Assembly (NCBI GenBank): GCA_964585245.1
Contig: CAZPCV010000004.1
Coordinates: 1-45,334 of the forward strand
Source: CAZEDL01 sp964585245
GTDB taxonomy: Bacteria > Patescibacteriota > Patescibacteriia > Magasanikbacterales > GWA2-37-8
Direction: 5' to 3'
DNA: 45,334 nt
Each line of letters opens with the position of its first letter. Position 1 is the stretch's first letter. Below are positions 18,784-27,486 of the stretch, one piece after another. Below the pieces are notes generated by a model. The model saw nothing but the letters and a program-made list of their open reading frames with translations. It was not told the DNA's origin and made no database searches. Made by a program: the position numbers and the translations under genes.

Positions 18784-19311
18784 ATGAACAAACCTCTGGT
18801 TGGCTTGATTATGGGATCGGATTCGGATCTGTCGCTTATGCAAGAAGCGGCGGCTATTCTTGACACCTTTACGGTGCCGTACGAAATCACAATTGTTTCG
18901 GCTCATCGCACCCCCAAGAGAATGGTAGCGTATGCCGAGAGCGCAGAAAAACGCGGATTGAAAGTAATTATCGCCTGCGCGGGCGGCGCCGCGCATTTGC
19001 CCGGTATGACGGCCGCTCTTACCGTGTTGCCAGTGATTGGTGTGCCACGAGAATTAAAAACCCTGCATGGGATCGATTCACTGTTATCAATCGCCCAAAT
19101 GCCACCGGGCGTGCCTGTCGCGACCGTAGCGATTAATGGCGCCCTAAACGCCGGACTACTGGCGGTCAAAATTTTGGCAACGCAGGATACAAAATTAGCC
19201 ACGCGACTGCGACAATATCAAGCTAGTTTAAAAAATAACGTTACTAAAAAAGCTCTTCGGCTAGAAAAAATCGGCGCTGCACGTTACCAGGCTCACTATT
19301 TAAAAAAATAA
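18784..19311 (+). CDS. purE: N5-CAIR mutase (class I PurE)
   Basis: PurE moves the carboxyl group of N5-CAIR to C4, giving CAIR. It has MGSDSDL at the N-terminus, SAHRTP with the catalytic histidine, and CAGGAAHLPGM, all typical of class I enzymes that work with PurK, which is encoded just upstream. At 175 residues it carries a slightly long, basic C-terminal tail. The gap to purK is 35 nt and no Shine-Dalgarno sequence is seen. Confidence 0.97.
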   Translation: MNKPLVGLIMGSDSDLSLMQEAAAILDTFTVPYEITIVSAHRTPKRMVAYAESAEKRGLKVIIACAGGAAHLPGMTAALTVLPVIGVPRELKTLHGIDSLLSIAQMPPGVPVATVAINGALNAGLLAVKILATQDTKLATRLRQYQASLKNNVTKKALRLEKIGAARYQAHYLKK

Positions 19312-19327
19312 AAATCCGCATAACTCT

Positions 19328-20674
19328 ATGTCCCAACTTACCTCGCTTAGCCCCCTTGATGGACGCTATGCACCAAAAACAGGTCGCCTGACCAAATATT
19401 TTTCTGAAATGGCCTTAATGGAGTACCGCCTCATGGTAGAAGTAGAATATTTCATTGCGCTCAGTCTAGAAAAGAAAATAAAAGAATTTCCACCGCTGTC
19501 TAAAGCAGTGCAAAAAAAACTCCGCTCTCTTTACAGCACTTTTTCTATCAAAGACGCCCGAAAAATTAAAACAATTGAAAAAATAACCCAGCACGACGTA
19601 AAAGCCATCGAGTATTTTTTGAAAGAAAAAATTCAGCAATTTCCGTGCAAAAAATACGCTGAATTTATTCACTTTGCGCTCACTTCTGAAGATGTGAACA
19701 ATCTGGCCTACTCACTCATGTGGAAACAGGCCCTTACCGCAGTATTTCTTCCAGCTATTTCACAAGTCCGAGATACCCTCATCGCCTTTGCCAAAAATCA
19801 TACGGTACCACTGCTGGCGCTTACCCACGGCCAAAGCGCTACTCCAACTACTATAGGCAAAGAATTTAGCATTTTCGTCGCCCGGCTGGAACGGCAAATT
19901 TTACAGCTTGAAAACCACAGGCTGTTAGGAAAATTGAACGGAGCCACTGGCACCTGGGCCGCACACCATCTTTGCTACCCAGAAGTTGACTGGATTAAAT
20001 TCAGCAAAAAATTTATTTCTACCCCTGGTCTCGAACCAAATCTGCTTACTACCCAAATCGAACCACACGATTCTTTGGCAGAAAGTTTTCATATCTTAGA
20101 AAGAATCAACACTATCTTAATCGATTTTACCCGCGATATCTGGCTGTATATTATGCGCGGCGTCTTGGGCCAAACCACAAAAGCCGGCGAAGTGGGTTCG
20201 AGCACCATGCCGCATAAAATTAATCCCATCCACTTTGAAAACGCCGAAGGAAATCTAGGAATTGCTAACGCACTTTTTAAACACTTGGCAGAAAAACTAC
20301 CTATTTCGCGCTTACAACGAGATCTTTCCGATAGCACCGTATTACGTAATCTAGGCGTGCCACTTGGTCACTCGCTCTTGGCTTTAGAGAGCATTTTAAC
20401 TGGCCTGTCGCGCCTAACTGTAAATGAGAAAAAAATAAATCAGGAATTAGAGGATCATTGGGAAGTGTTGGCCGAAGCTATCCAGGTGGTATTACGTAAA
20501 GTAGGACACCCTAAACCCTATGAAAAATTAAAAGAATTAACACGGGGCGAACAAATAACTAAAGAAAAAATTCAAGAATTTATTGCCAAACTTGATATCC
20601 CTCGTCAAGAAAAAAATAAACTATTACGCCTAACACCACAAACATATATTGGTTTGGTGAAACTTAAACCATAA
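19328..20674 (+). CDS. purB: Adenylosuccinate lyase
   Basis: PurB removes fumarate twice: from SAICAR to give AICAR, and from adenylosuccinate to give AMP. The 448-residue protein is of the Escherichia coli type. Catalytic residues fall in THGQSATPT (His167) and in the signature loop GSSTMPHKINP (Ser291), and TSEDVNN is also present. Its place in the array serves both the IMP pathway and the PurA branch. The stop is followed after 9 nt by a small membrane-protein gene. Confidence 0.97.
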   Translation: MSQLTSLSPLDGRYAPKTGRLTKYFSEMALMEYRLMVEVEYFIALSLEKKIKEFPPLSKAVQKKLRSLYSTFSIKDARKIKTIEKITQHDVKAIEYFLKEKIQQFPCKKYAEFIHFALTSEDVNNLAYSLMWKQALTAVFLPAISQVRDTLIAFAKNHTVPLLALTHGQSATPTTIGKEFSIFVARLERQILQLENHRLLGKLNGATGTWAAHHLCYPEVDWIKFSKKFISTPGLEPNLLTTQIEPHDSLAESFHILERINTILIDFTRDIWLYIMRGVLGQTTKAGEVGSSTMPHKINPIHFENAEGNLGIANALFKHLAEKLPISRLQRDLSDSTVLRNLGVPLGHSLLALESILTGLSRLTVNEKKINQELEDHWEVLAEAIQVVLRKVGHPKPYEKLKELTRGEQITKEKIQEFIAKLDIPRQEKNKLLRLTPQTYIGLVKLKP

Positions 20675-20683
20675 TTACTCTCT

Positions 20684-21034
20684 ATGAAAAAATTAACTAC
20701 CAAAAATGTTCTCGCCATAGCAGCACTGCCGCTAATTTTGCTTATTGTTTTCTTTGGAGCAATAATCCACTACGTTACCCTGCCCTATTTTGAAACAATT
20801 TACACTCCTCACTATAGCGAAGAAAAATTTTCTCAAATCAAAATAGGTATGACGACAGCTCAAGTGCAAACACTGGCCGGGGAACCATTAGAGAAAAATG
20901 AAACCGATTATTTGCCAGAAAAAATCTGGCGCTATAGCAAAAGCGATAAAAAAGATCCTAATTATTTTGTAAGAAATATTCGCTTTAAAAATGATCTTGT
21001 GGATAGTATTGAAAAATGGACTTTTCGTGATTAA
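20684..21034 (+). CDS. Small membrane-anchored BamE/SmpA-like protein, copy 1
   Basis: A 116-residue protein with one N-terminal membrane helix (about residues 9-31), no lipobox, and an outward domain with the BamE/OmlA pattern: FSQIKIGMTTAQVQTLAGEP, then a W-R-Y strand. In diderm bacteria BamE is an outer-membrane lipoprotein; here the fold would be held by a membrane helix. It is 9 nt after purB and is followed by a clear paralogue. The function is unknown, and the BamE-like fold is judged from the G-M-x-x-x-x-V-x-x-x-x-G-x-P pattern only. Confidence 0.75.
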   Translation: MKKLTTKNVLAIAALPLILLIVFFGAIIHYVTLPYFETIYTPHYSEEKFSQIKIGMTTAQVQTLAGEPLEKNETDYLPEKIWRYSKSDKKDPNYFVRNIRFKNDLVDSIEKWTFRD

Positions 21035-21103
21035 ATATATGTTTCAAAAATATCACAGAATCCTTAATATACACTGAACCGATTAATAAATTATATTAAA
21101 ATT

Positions 21104-21454
21104 ATGAAAATAACCCTCAAAAAATTTCTATTCTTTCTTTTAGTTATCCCGGCAATACTATTTTTTGCCTGGATCGGTCTCATGACAATTTATTTTGCTT
21201 CGCCGCTCTTTGAGACAGAATACGCTCCTGGTTTTAGCCGCGGGGCTTTCAATCAGATAACTCCCGGGATGTCTTCAGGCGAAGTGCTTGGCATACTCGG
21301 CGAACCATTGAAAAAAAATGAAACTGAATACTTGCCGGAAATAATCTGGTACTATACTAAAGGAAAAAATTTAGACGCGAATTACTTCGTAAGAGGTATT
21401 GCTTTTAGAGACGGTCGAGTGCGCGCAGTTTTTCGCGAAACATCCTATGATTAA
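21104..21454 (+). CDS. Small membrane-anchored BamE/SmpA-like protein, copy 2
   Basis: A tandem paralogue of the preceding gene, of identical length (116). Both share the membrane helix, a FET-Y-P segment, FNQITPGMSSGEVLGILGEPLKKNET, the EYLPE-IW-Y strand and a NYFVR-I-F segment. A TATATT box ends 6 nt before the ATG, so this copy may also start a short-leader transcript, although no good -35 is seen. It precedes purF by 21 nt. Keeping two diverged copies inside the purine array argues for paired, non-identical roles, perhaps a heterodimer; that is inference. Confidence 0.75.
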   Translation: MKITLKKFLFFLLVIPAILFFAWIGLMTIYFASPLFETEYAPGFSRGAFNQITPGMSSGEVLGILGEPLKKNETEYLPEIIWYYTKGKNLDANYFVRGIAFRDGRVRAVFRETSYD

Positions 21455-21475
21455 AATACTTATAATCTTGATTCT

Positions 21476-22933
21476 ATGTGCGGAATCTTAGGCATCTACC
21501 AACATAAACCAGTGTCCACTGATCTTTATGATGGCCTCATCCACCTACAACACCGCGGCCAGGATGCGGCGGGAATGCTCACCTACAACGATCATTTTCA
21601 TCTCAAAAAGGGGCTAGGTTACGTACGCGATGTATTTGACCAGGATCATATGGAGCGGTTGGAAGGAAATTGGGGCATCGGTCATACTCGCTACCCCACC
21701 TCCGGCTCCAAAAGCGATGTGGAAAATGCTCAACCGTTCTATGTCTCTTCTCCCTATGGCATTGCCATGGCTCATAACGGAGATTTAACAAATTATCAAG
21801 CCCTTAAAAAAGAACTAGCCCAAAAAGATCATCGTCAGTGCAACTCCAGCTCGGACCTGGAAGTAATCTTGCACGTGTTTGCGAGCACCCTACAAACCCA
21901 ACCCGAAACATCGAATTTTTTTGAGTCTATCTGCCGGTCGGTAGAAACTGTTTTTGATCGAACGCGCGGTGCCTACAGCGTGGTCGGAATTATTGCTGGA
22001 AAGGGAATGTTCGCGTTCCGCGACCCGCATGGAATTCGCCCGCTCGTGTACGGCGAACGTAAAAACGCTGACGGCACTACCGATTATATTTTCTCTTCCG
22101 AAAACACGATGTATTATCCGCTCGGCTTTACGTTACAAGGCGATGTCCAGCCCGGCGAACTGCTATATGTAAACGAAAACGGCTTATTACACCGCCGACG
22201 GTTGCGCCAGGAGCAATTTACTCCGTGTATTTTTGAATACATTTATTTAGCCCGCCCCGATTCTACCCTCAACGATGTGAGCGTCTATCGCGCTCGCTTG
22301 CGCATGGGGCAAAACTTGGCCATCCAATGGAAAAAGAAATATCCTGATGTACTGCCAGACATTGTCATTCCGGTACCTTTTTCTTCAAACACTGCCGCTC
22401 TCTCGATGGCCCACGAACTGGGCGTGCGTTATTCCGAAGGACTATACAAAAATCCGTTTGTGGGGCGCACCTTTATCATGCCGGGCCAAGCCAAACGGCG
22501 CAAATCAGTATTACAAAAATTATCACCGCAAATTTTTGAAATCAAAGATAAGAATGTACTGTTGGTAGATGATTCTATCGTACGCGGCACCACCAGCCAG
22601 GAAGTGGTAAAACTAGTGCGCGATGCTGGCGCCAAAAAAGTCTATTTTGCGTCCGCCTGCCCACCGGTAAAGTACCCGGATTTTTATGGCATTGATATGC
22701 CGACCCAATCAGAGCTAATAGCAGCTAATAAAACCGAGACAGAAATTCGTGAATTTATCGGCGCTGATATTTTGCTTTATCAGACAATCGAGGATTTGGT
22801 GGAAGCGGTAACCCGCAAAGGCAACCACCATATCGACCGTCCGAGCATGCCCTATTTGGATGGTTGGTATGTGACGGGTGATATTGATAAGGAAAAATTG
22901 CAGGATTTAGAAAAAGAAAAACGAAGTTGTTAA
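21476..22933 (+). CDS. purF: Amidophosphoribosyltransferase
   Basis: PurF commits PRPP to purine synthesis by making 5-phosphoribosylamine with glutamine. The nucleophile Cys2 follows Met directly, so there is no propeptide. The glutaminase half holds HRGQDAAG and GHTRYPTSG, and the PRPP loop is LLVDDSIVRGTTS. The iron-sulphur cysteines of Bacillus-type enzymes are not in place, and the C-terminal YGIDMPTQSELIA resembles the Escherichia coli type. The committed step is therefore encoded in the middle of the array. A TATAAT lies 10 nt before the ATG, with a weak -35. Confidence 0.97.
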   Translation: MCGILGIYQHKPVSTDLYDGLIHLQHRGQDAAGMLTYNDHFHLKKGLGYVRDVFDQDHMERLEGNWGIGHTRYPTSGSKSDVENAQPFYVSSPYGIAMAHNGDLTNYQALKKELAQKDHRQCNSSSDLEVILHVFASTLQTQPETSNFFESICRSVETVFDRTRGAYSVVGIIAGKGMFAFRDPHGIRPLVYGERKNADGTTDYIFSSENTMYYPLGFTLQGDVQPGELLYVNENGLLHRRRLRQEQFTPCIFEYIYLARPDSTLNDVSVYRARLRMGQNLAIQWKKKYPDVLPDIVIPVPFSSNTAALSMAHELGVRYSEGLYKNPFVGRTFIMPGQAKRRKSVLQKLSPQIFEIKDKNVLLVDDSIVRGTTSQEVVKLVRDAGAKKVYFASACPPVKYPDFYGIDMPTQSELIAANKTETEIREFIGADILLYQTIEDLVEAVTRKGNHHIDRPSMPYLDGWYVTGDIDKEKLQDLEKEKRSC

Positions 22934-22937
22934 TTGT

Positions 22938-23600
22938 ATGATTAAAAAATTATTTTTAATACTAGAAAATTTTCGTTATCATAAAGCTGCTGCTTTAATA
23001 GTCGGAATCACGGGTATAATAGTAGCTATTATTTTTGGCATAGATTCACATTTAAAAAATAACCTAACCTTAAACCAAAAAAATTATGAGACACCCGTCT
23101 CTTCTACAACAGTACAGTCAGAGATCAAAGGAGATAAAAAAATCGAGACACCCTCTGTTAAACAGCATATTTATTTCGGTTCAATTTTGGATTTGTCTGA
23201 AAAAATTTATTTAGAAAAAATTACTATCGAGAAAGAAAAAATTATTTCAGAAATTAAAGGACTCGTGGCAGAAGACACAGGCCAAATCGTCGACATAACA
23301 AAACAAAAATACGATTCTTATGAGAGAGAAAAATTTGACATACCAGAAGGAGAGTACTTTGCCATTACCATCGGAAAATCGAATAAATATAATCGTAACA
23401 CCCTAATAAATGCACCCACTATACAGTGTGATTTTTTAGATAATTGGCAGGGAGCATTAGCCTCGGTGAAATATTTTGACGAAATCAAATTTAAAGGAGA
23501 GATCTATGCTGGCAAAAATTATAATAGTATTTGGGCAAAACAAAATACTCCTTTAATTTTTTTAAAAAATTGTGAGCTTATAAAGCAATCTGATCTATGA
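22938..23600 (+). CDS. Membrane-anchored protein with possible tRNA_anti-like OB-fold
   Basis: A 220-residue protein with one membrane helix near the N-terminus (about 17-37), a variable linker and a C-terminal domain. The last ~90 residues have alternating strands and the pattern I-Q-C-D-F ... G-A-L-A-S-V-K ... I-K-F-K-G ... I-F-L-K-N-C-E-L, which resembles the tRNA_anti-like OB-fold family. It starts 4 nt after purF and its TGA overlaps the purD ATG by 4 nt, so it is cotranslated with both. The domain should face outward if the basic N-terminus stays inside. Function unknown; the OB-fold suggestion is tentative. Confidence 0.7.
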   Translation: MIKKLFLILENFRYHKAAALIVGITGIIVAIIFGIDSHLKNNLTLNQKNYETPVSSTTVQSEIKGDKKIETPSVKQHIYFGSILDLSEKIYLEKITIEKEKIISEIKGLVAEDTGQIVDITKQKYDSYEREKFDIPEGEYFAITIGKSNKYNRNTLINAPTIQCDFLDNWQGALASVKYFDEIKFKGEIYAGKNYNSIWAKQNTPLIFLKNCELIKQSDL

Positions 23601-24919
23601 ACATTCTCATTATCGGCTCCGGCGCCCGCGAGCACGCTATTGCCAAAGCCCTGGCTCGCTCGCCGCAACAACCGAAACTTTTTTGCTTTGGATCAAGTAG
23701 TAACCCTGGCATCAAGCCGCTTACAAAAAAATACGCTACCGGCAAACTAGATGACACCGAAGCAATTTTAGCCTTTGCACAAACTAACAGTATTGACTGG
23801 GCGTTTATCGGCCCTGAACTACCTTTGTCTGCAGGTATTGTTAACCTGCTTACCGCCAACCACATTTCGTGCGTTGGCCCGACCAAAGAATTAGCCCGGA
23901 TTGAAACCAGTAAAGCCTTCGCGCGTGATTTACTATCTTTTCATAACGTGCCGGGGCTGCCCGATTACCGGCGCTTTGATTATGATGCACCCGTAGACGG
24001 GGTGGTCGAGTATATTAAAAAACGTAATGACAATTATGTCGTGAAAGCAGATGGACTGATGGGCGGCAAAGGTGTAAAAGTATACGGCGAACATCTGCAT
24101 AGCCTAGAAGAAACCCTAGATTTTATCGCAGAGATCAGAACTAGCAAAGATGCCTTTGTCATTGAAGAAAAATTTGTCGGCCAGGAATTTTCGCTGATGA
24201 GCTTTTCGGATGGTATGCACCTATCCCACATGCCCGCAGTGCAAGACCATAAACGGGCCTACGTGGGCGATACCGGCCCTAATACGGGTGGTATGGGGTC
24301 GTACTCTGACAGCAATCTCTCTCTCCCCTTTTTGACAAAGCAAGATATTTTGGAGGCGCAAAAAATAAATGAACTGGCCTTGGCGGCACTGCGCGCTAAC
24401 GGCGACCGACGATATAAAGGAATTTTGTATGGTGGATTTATGGCTACCAAAGATGGCGTGAAATTAATCGAATATAATGCGCGGTTTGGCGACCCAGAAA
24501 GTATCAATGTGCTGGCACTCCTCAAAACTGATTTAGTAACAATTTGTGAACATATTATCGCCGGCGCTCTGAATGAGCTAACCATCGAATGGGAACCTAA
24601 AGCAACCGTCTGTAAATACGCTGTGCCGGAGGGATATCCAGATAATCCAACAAAAAATCAACTGGTTGATGTATCGAAGATCGAAGATAAAAATTGTTTA
24701 TATTACGCCAGTGTTGATGAAAAAGATGGCAAGCTCTATGAAACCGGCTCGCGGGCAATCGCCGTGCTGGGCATCGGCACTACTATCGCTGACGCAGAAA
24801 AACAGGCTGAACAAGAAATGCAAAAAATAACCGGACCTTTATTTCATCGTCAAGATGTTGGAACTACAGAATTAATACAAAAAAGAATTCAGATAATGAA
24901 AAATTTGCGATGCACTTAA
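23597..24919 (+). CDS. purD: Phosphoribosylamine-glycine ligase (GAR synthetase)
   Basis: PurD joins phosphoribosylamine and glycine with ATP, directly after PurF. It is a 440-residue ATP-grasp protein with the N-terminal GSGAREHAIA, the conserved PELPLSAGIV, the ATP-binding VVKADGLMGGKGV, GPNTGGMGSYS, and the metal site EYNARFGDPES. It overlaps the upstream membrane protein gene by 4 nt (ATGA). Confidence 0.97.
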   Translation: MNILIIGSGAREHAIAKALARSPQQPKLFCFGSSSNPGIKPLTKKYATGKLDDTEAILAFAQTNSIDWAFIGPELPLSAGIVNLLTANHISCVGPTKELARIETSKAFARDLLSFHNVPGLPDYRRFDYDAPVDGVVEYIKKRNDNYVVKADGLMGGKGVKVYGEHLHSLEETLDFIAEIRTSKDAFVIEEKFVGQEFSLMSFSDGMHLSHMPAVQDHKRAYVGDTGPNTGGMGSYSDSNLSLPFLTKQDILEAQKINELALAALRANGDRRYKGILYGGFMATKDGVKLIEYNARFGDPESINVLALLKTDLVTICEHIIAGALNELTIEWEPKATVCKYAVPEGYPDNPTKNQLVDVSKIEDKNCLYYASVDEKDGKLYETGSRAIAVLGIGTTIADAEKQAEQEMQKITGPLFHRQDVGTTELIQKRIQIMKNLRCT

Positions 24920-24962
24920 AAATATTTATACTTAGACATCGATTTGCAGATTAAACACAGAT

Positions 24963-25538
24963 ATGAAAAAGATAATTCATCTAGCTATACTCGGCTCTAC
25001 CCGGGGCACTAATTTAGATGCCATTATACAAGCTATTCACGAAGGACAAGTGAATGCTGCCATTGAATTAGTTATTAGCGACAAAAAAAATGCATATATT
25101 TTGGAACGAGCAAAGCGCTATAACATACCAACTATTTTTATTGATAGTACCGACAAAGACCGCAAACAGTTTGACGAATTACTTATGGCCGAATTACAAA
25201 AATACGCAATAGATTTAATACTTCTCATCGGCTACATGCGCATACTTTCTCCGGCTTTTGTTAATGCTTATAAAAATAGAATTCTGAACGTCCACCCATC
25301 TCTCTTGCCCGCTTTCGCCGGAGGCATGGATATGAATGTGCATGAGGCGGTTATCAAAAGCGGAGCCAAGGAAACCGGCTGTACTATTCACTTAGTAGAC
25401 GAAGGTGTTGATACCGGAAAAATACTGCTACAAAAAAAATGTCCGGTTGAAGCGACTGACACTCCTGACACTTTGAAAGCTAAAGTTCAGCAATTAGAAG
25501 GCGAAGCCTGGATTGAAGTTTTAAATACCTATTCTTAA
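24963..25538 (+). CDS. purN: Phosphoribosylglycinamide formyltransferase (GAR transformylase)
   Basis: PurN transfers a formyl group from 10-formyl-THF to GAR. The 191-residue protein has the phosphate loop GSTRGTN, the catalytic pair N109/H111 in NVHPSLLPAF, and D150 in VDEGVDTG, matching the N-H-D triad of the family. The folate donor is regenerated by FolD at the head of the array. No formate-dependent PurT is present. The gap to purH is 25 nt. Confidence 0.96.
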   Translation: MKKIIHLAILGSTRGTNLDAIIQAIHEGQVNAAIELVISDKKNAYILERAKRYNIPTIFIDSTDKDRKQFDELLMAELQKYAIDLILLIGYMRILSPAFVNAYKNRILNVHPSLLPAFAGGMDMNVHEAVIKSGAKETGCTIHLVDEGVDTGKILLQKKCPVEATDTPDTLKAKVQQLEGEAWIEVLNTYS

Positions 25539-25563
25539 CTTTTTAAGATATTACCTTGGGCCT

Positions 25564-27102
25564 ATGAATACCGCTATCACTCCGGTCAAACGTGCTCTTA
25601 TTTCTGTCTCGGATAAAACCGGGCTCGCTGAATTCGCCACTGTCTTGGCTGCCCAGGGTGTAGAAATAATTTCGACCGGCGGCACGGCCAAAGCACTTGC
25701 AACGGCAGGTATCAAAACGATTGAGATATCTGATTTTACTAACTTTCCGGAAATGATGGATGGCCGGGTAAAAACCTTGCATCCGCTGGTTCATGGTGGA
25801 ATTCTGGGCTTACGCGACGAACATGCGGCCGTCGCGAAAGAGCACAATATTAAATGGATAGATTTGGTAGTGTGTAATTTATATCCATTTGGCACCACCA
25901 TTCAAAAACCTGGCGTAACCCCAGACGAAGCATTGGCCAACGTGGATATTGGAGGCCCCAGCATGATCCGGAGTGCGGCTAAAAATGTCGGCTGGGTTGG
26001 TGTAGTAGTAGACCCAGGCGATTATGGACAAATAGCCGAGGAATTACAAAATAATGGGGGCTTAACTGTGGAACTACGACAAAAATTGTCTGCCAAAGCC
26101 TTTGGTCATACTGCGGCTTACGACAGTTTAATTAGTAGATACTTTTCAAACGAATCTTACCCCAACGAATTAACCTTGGGTTATAAAAAGCTCTATGATG
26201 TTCGCTATGGAGAAAACCCACATCAAACCGGCTGCGTATACATAGAGCCCTACAACCCAGAGCCAACGATTCTGAACGCCAAAATTCATCAAGGCAAGCA
26301 ATTGTCATACAACAACCTAAACGATGCTGATGGCGCCTGGCTTACACTACGCGAATTTACCGAGCCTGCCTGTGTAGTAGTAAAACATGCCAACCCTTGT
26401 GGCGTGGCAGTAGGACATGATATTACCGAAGTATTTAAGCGTGCCTATACGGCTGATGCACTCTCGGCTTTTGGGGGTGTTATCGCGCTTAATCGCACCT
26501 GCACCAAAGCGATCGCCGAAGAGATTGCGAAAGTGTTCGCGGAAATTGTGCTCGCTCCAAATTTTGAACCAGAAGCACTGGCCATTTTAGCCACTAAAAA
26601 GAATTTACGCGTTCTAGAAATGACAACGGTACAACCGCTAACCCCCCAAAAAGAATATCGTTTTATTGCAGGCGGTTTATTGGCACAGGATCGCGATGTT
26701 AACACCGTTCGCTCTAGCGATTTAAAAATAGTCACCAAAAAACAGCCTAGCGCAGATGAATTAGCTACCATGCTGTTTGCCTGGCCAGTACTAAAGCATA
26801 TGAAATCTAACGCAATTTTAATTGCTAAAAATAACACCACCGTAGGGGTGGGAGTCGGACAAGTTTCACGAGTAGACGCTGTAGATATTGCTCTCAAAAA
26901 AGCCGGTAATAATCTAGCCGGTTCGATTTTGGCTTCGGACGCCTTCTTCCCATTTCGCGATAGTATTGATAAACTGGCGGGAACCGGCATCACCGCCATT
27001 ATCCAGCCCGGGGGCTCTATTAAAGACCAAGAAGTAATCGACGCGTGTAACGAGCTGGGTATTGCCATGGCTTTCACCGGAATCAGATGTTTTAAACACT
27101 AG
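25564..27102 (+). CDS. purH: Bifunctional AICAR formyltransferase/IMP cyclohydrolase
   Basis: PurH performs the last two steps to IMP. The N-terminal IMP cyclohydrolase domain (about 1-195) shows ISVSDKTGL, STGGTAKAL and DGRVKTLHP. The C-terminal formyltransferase domain has the KHANPCGVA signature, SAFGG, and the late PGGS segment. The length of 512 is standard. It completes the IMP pathway within the array. Confidence 0.97.
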   Translation: MNTAITPVKRALISVSDKTGLAEFATVLAAQGVEIISTGGTAKALATAGIKTIEISDFTNFPEMMDGRVKTLHPLVHGGILGLRDEHAAVAKEHNIKWIDLVVCNLYPFGTTIQKPGVTPDEALANVDIGGPSMIRSAAKNVGWVGVVVDPGDYGQIAEELQNNGGLTVELRQKLSAKAFGHTAAYDSLISRYFSNESYPNELTLGYKKLYDVRYGENPHQTGCVYIEPYNPEPTILNAKIHQGKQLSYNNLNDADGAWLTLREFTEPACVVVKHANPCGVAVGHDITEVFKRAYTADALSAFGGVIALNRTCTKAIAEEIAKVFAEIVLAPNFEPEALAILATKKNLRVLEMTTVQPLTPQKEYRFIAGGLLAQDRDVNTVRSSDLKIVTKKQPSADELATMLFAWPVLKHMKSNAILIAKNNTTVGVGVGQVSRVDAVDIALKKAGNNLAGSILASDAFFPFRDSIDKLAGTGITAIIQPGGSIKDQEVIDACNELGIAMAFTGIRCFKH

Positions 27103-27104
27103 CT

Positions 27105-27452
27105 ATGAGCGAAACAAAAATTAATTTTCATCCAAACCCAGCCCCAGAGGAACGAAAAAGCTTAGAACAAGATTTATCACTCTTGAGTCAAATCAGCCAA
27201 CAATTGCTTAACACTGAAAAAAATGACCCTACGATTTTGATTAATTATTCTCATTTACTGTTAATTTTTGGCCGATGTTTAGCGGCCGTACCCGACACTA
27301 CGGGCGTGTCATATTTCCAGCTAAAAAGCTGGCACACCGAAGCACTAAAACATGCTACTCCTTCTGCTTTTAGCCTTAACACGCTTCAAAAGATTAACGC
27401 CGCCCACCAAAAATGCCAAGTCCTAATAAATCTACTGCGCCACCAGTCCTAA
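27105..27452 (+). CDS. Small helical protein of unknown function
   Basis: A 115-residue protein that starts 2 nt after purH and lies before the amidohydrolase. It is predicted mostly helical, has no membrane segment or signal peptide, and shows two helix-rich stretches around residues 18-35 and 40-60 and a hydrophobic C-terminal helix. I recognise no family. Tight spacing implies cotranscription with purH. Confidence 0.7.
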   Translation: MSETKINFHPNPAPEERKSLEQDLSLLSQISQQLLNTEKNDPTILINYSHLLLIFGRCLAAVPDTTGVSYFQLKSWHTEALKHATPSAFSLNTLQKINAAHQKCQVLINLLRHQS

Positions 27453-27486
27453 GCTAAAAACTACCACTCAATTTTCGATATACTTT

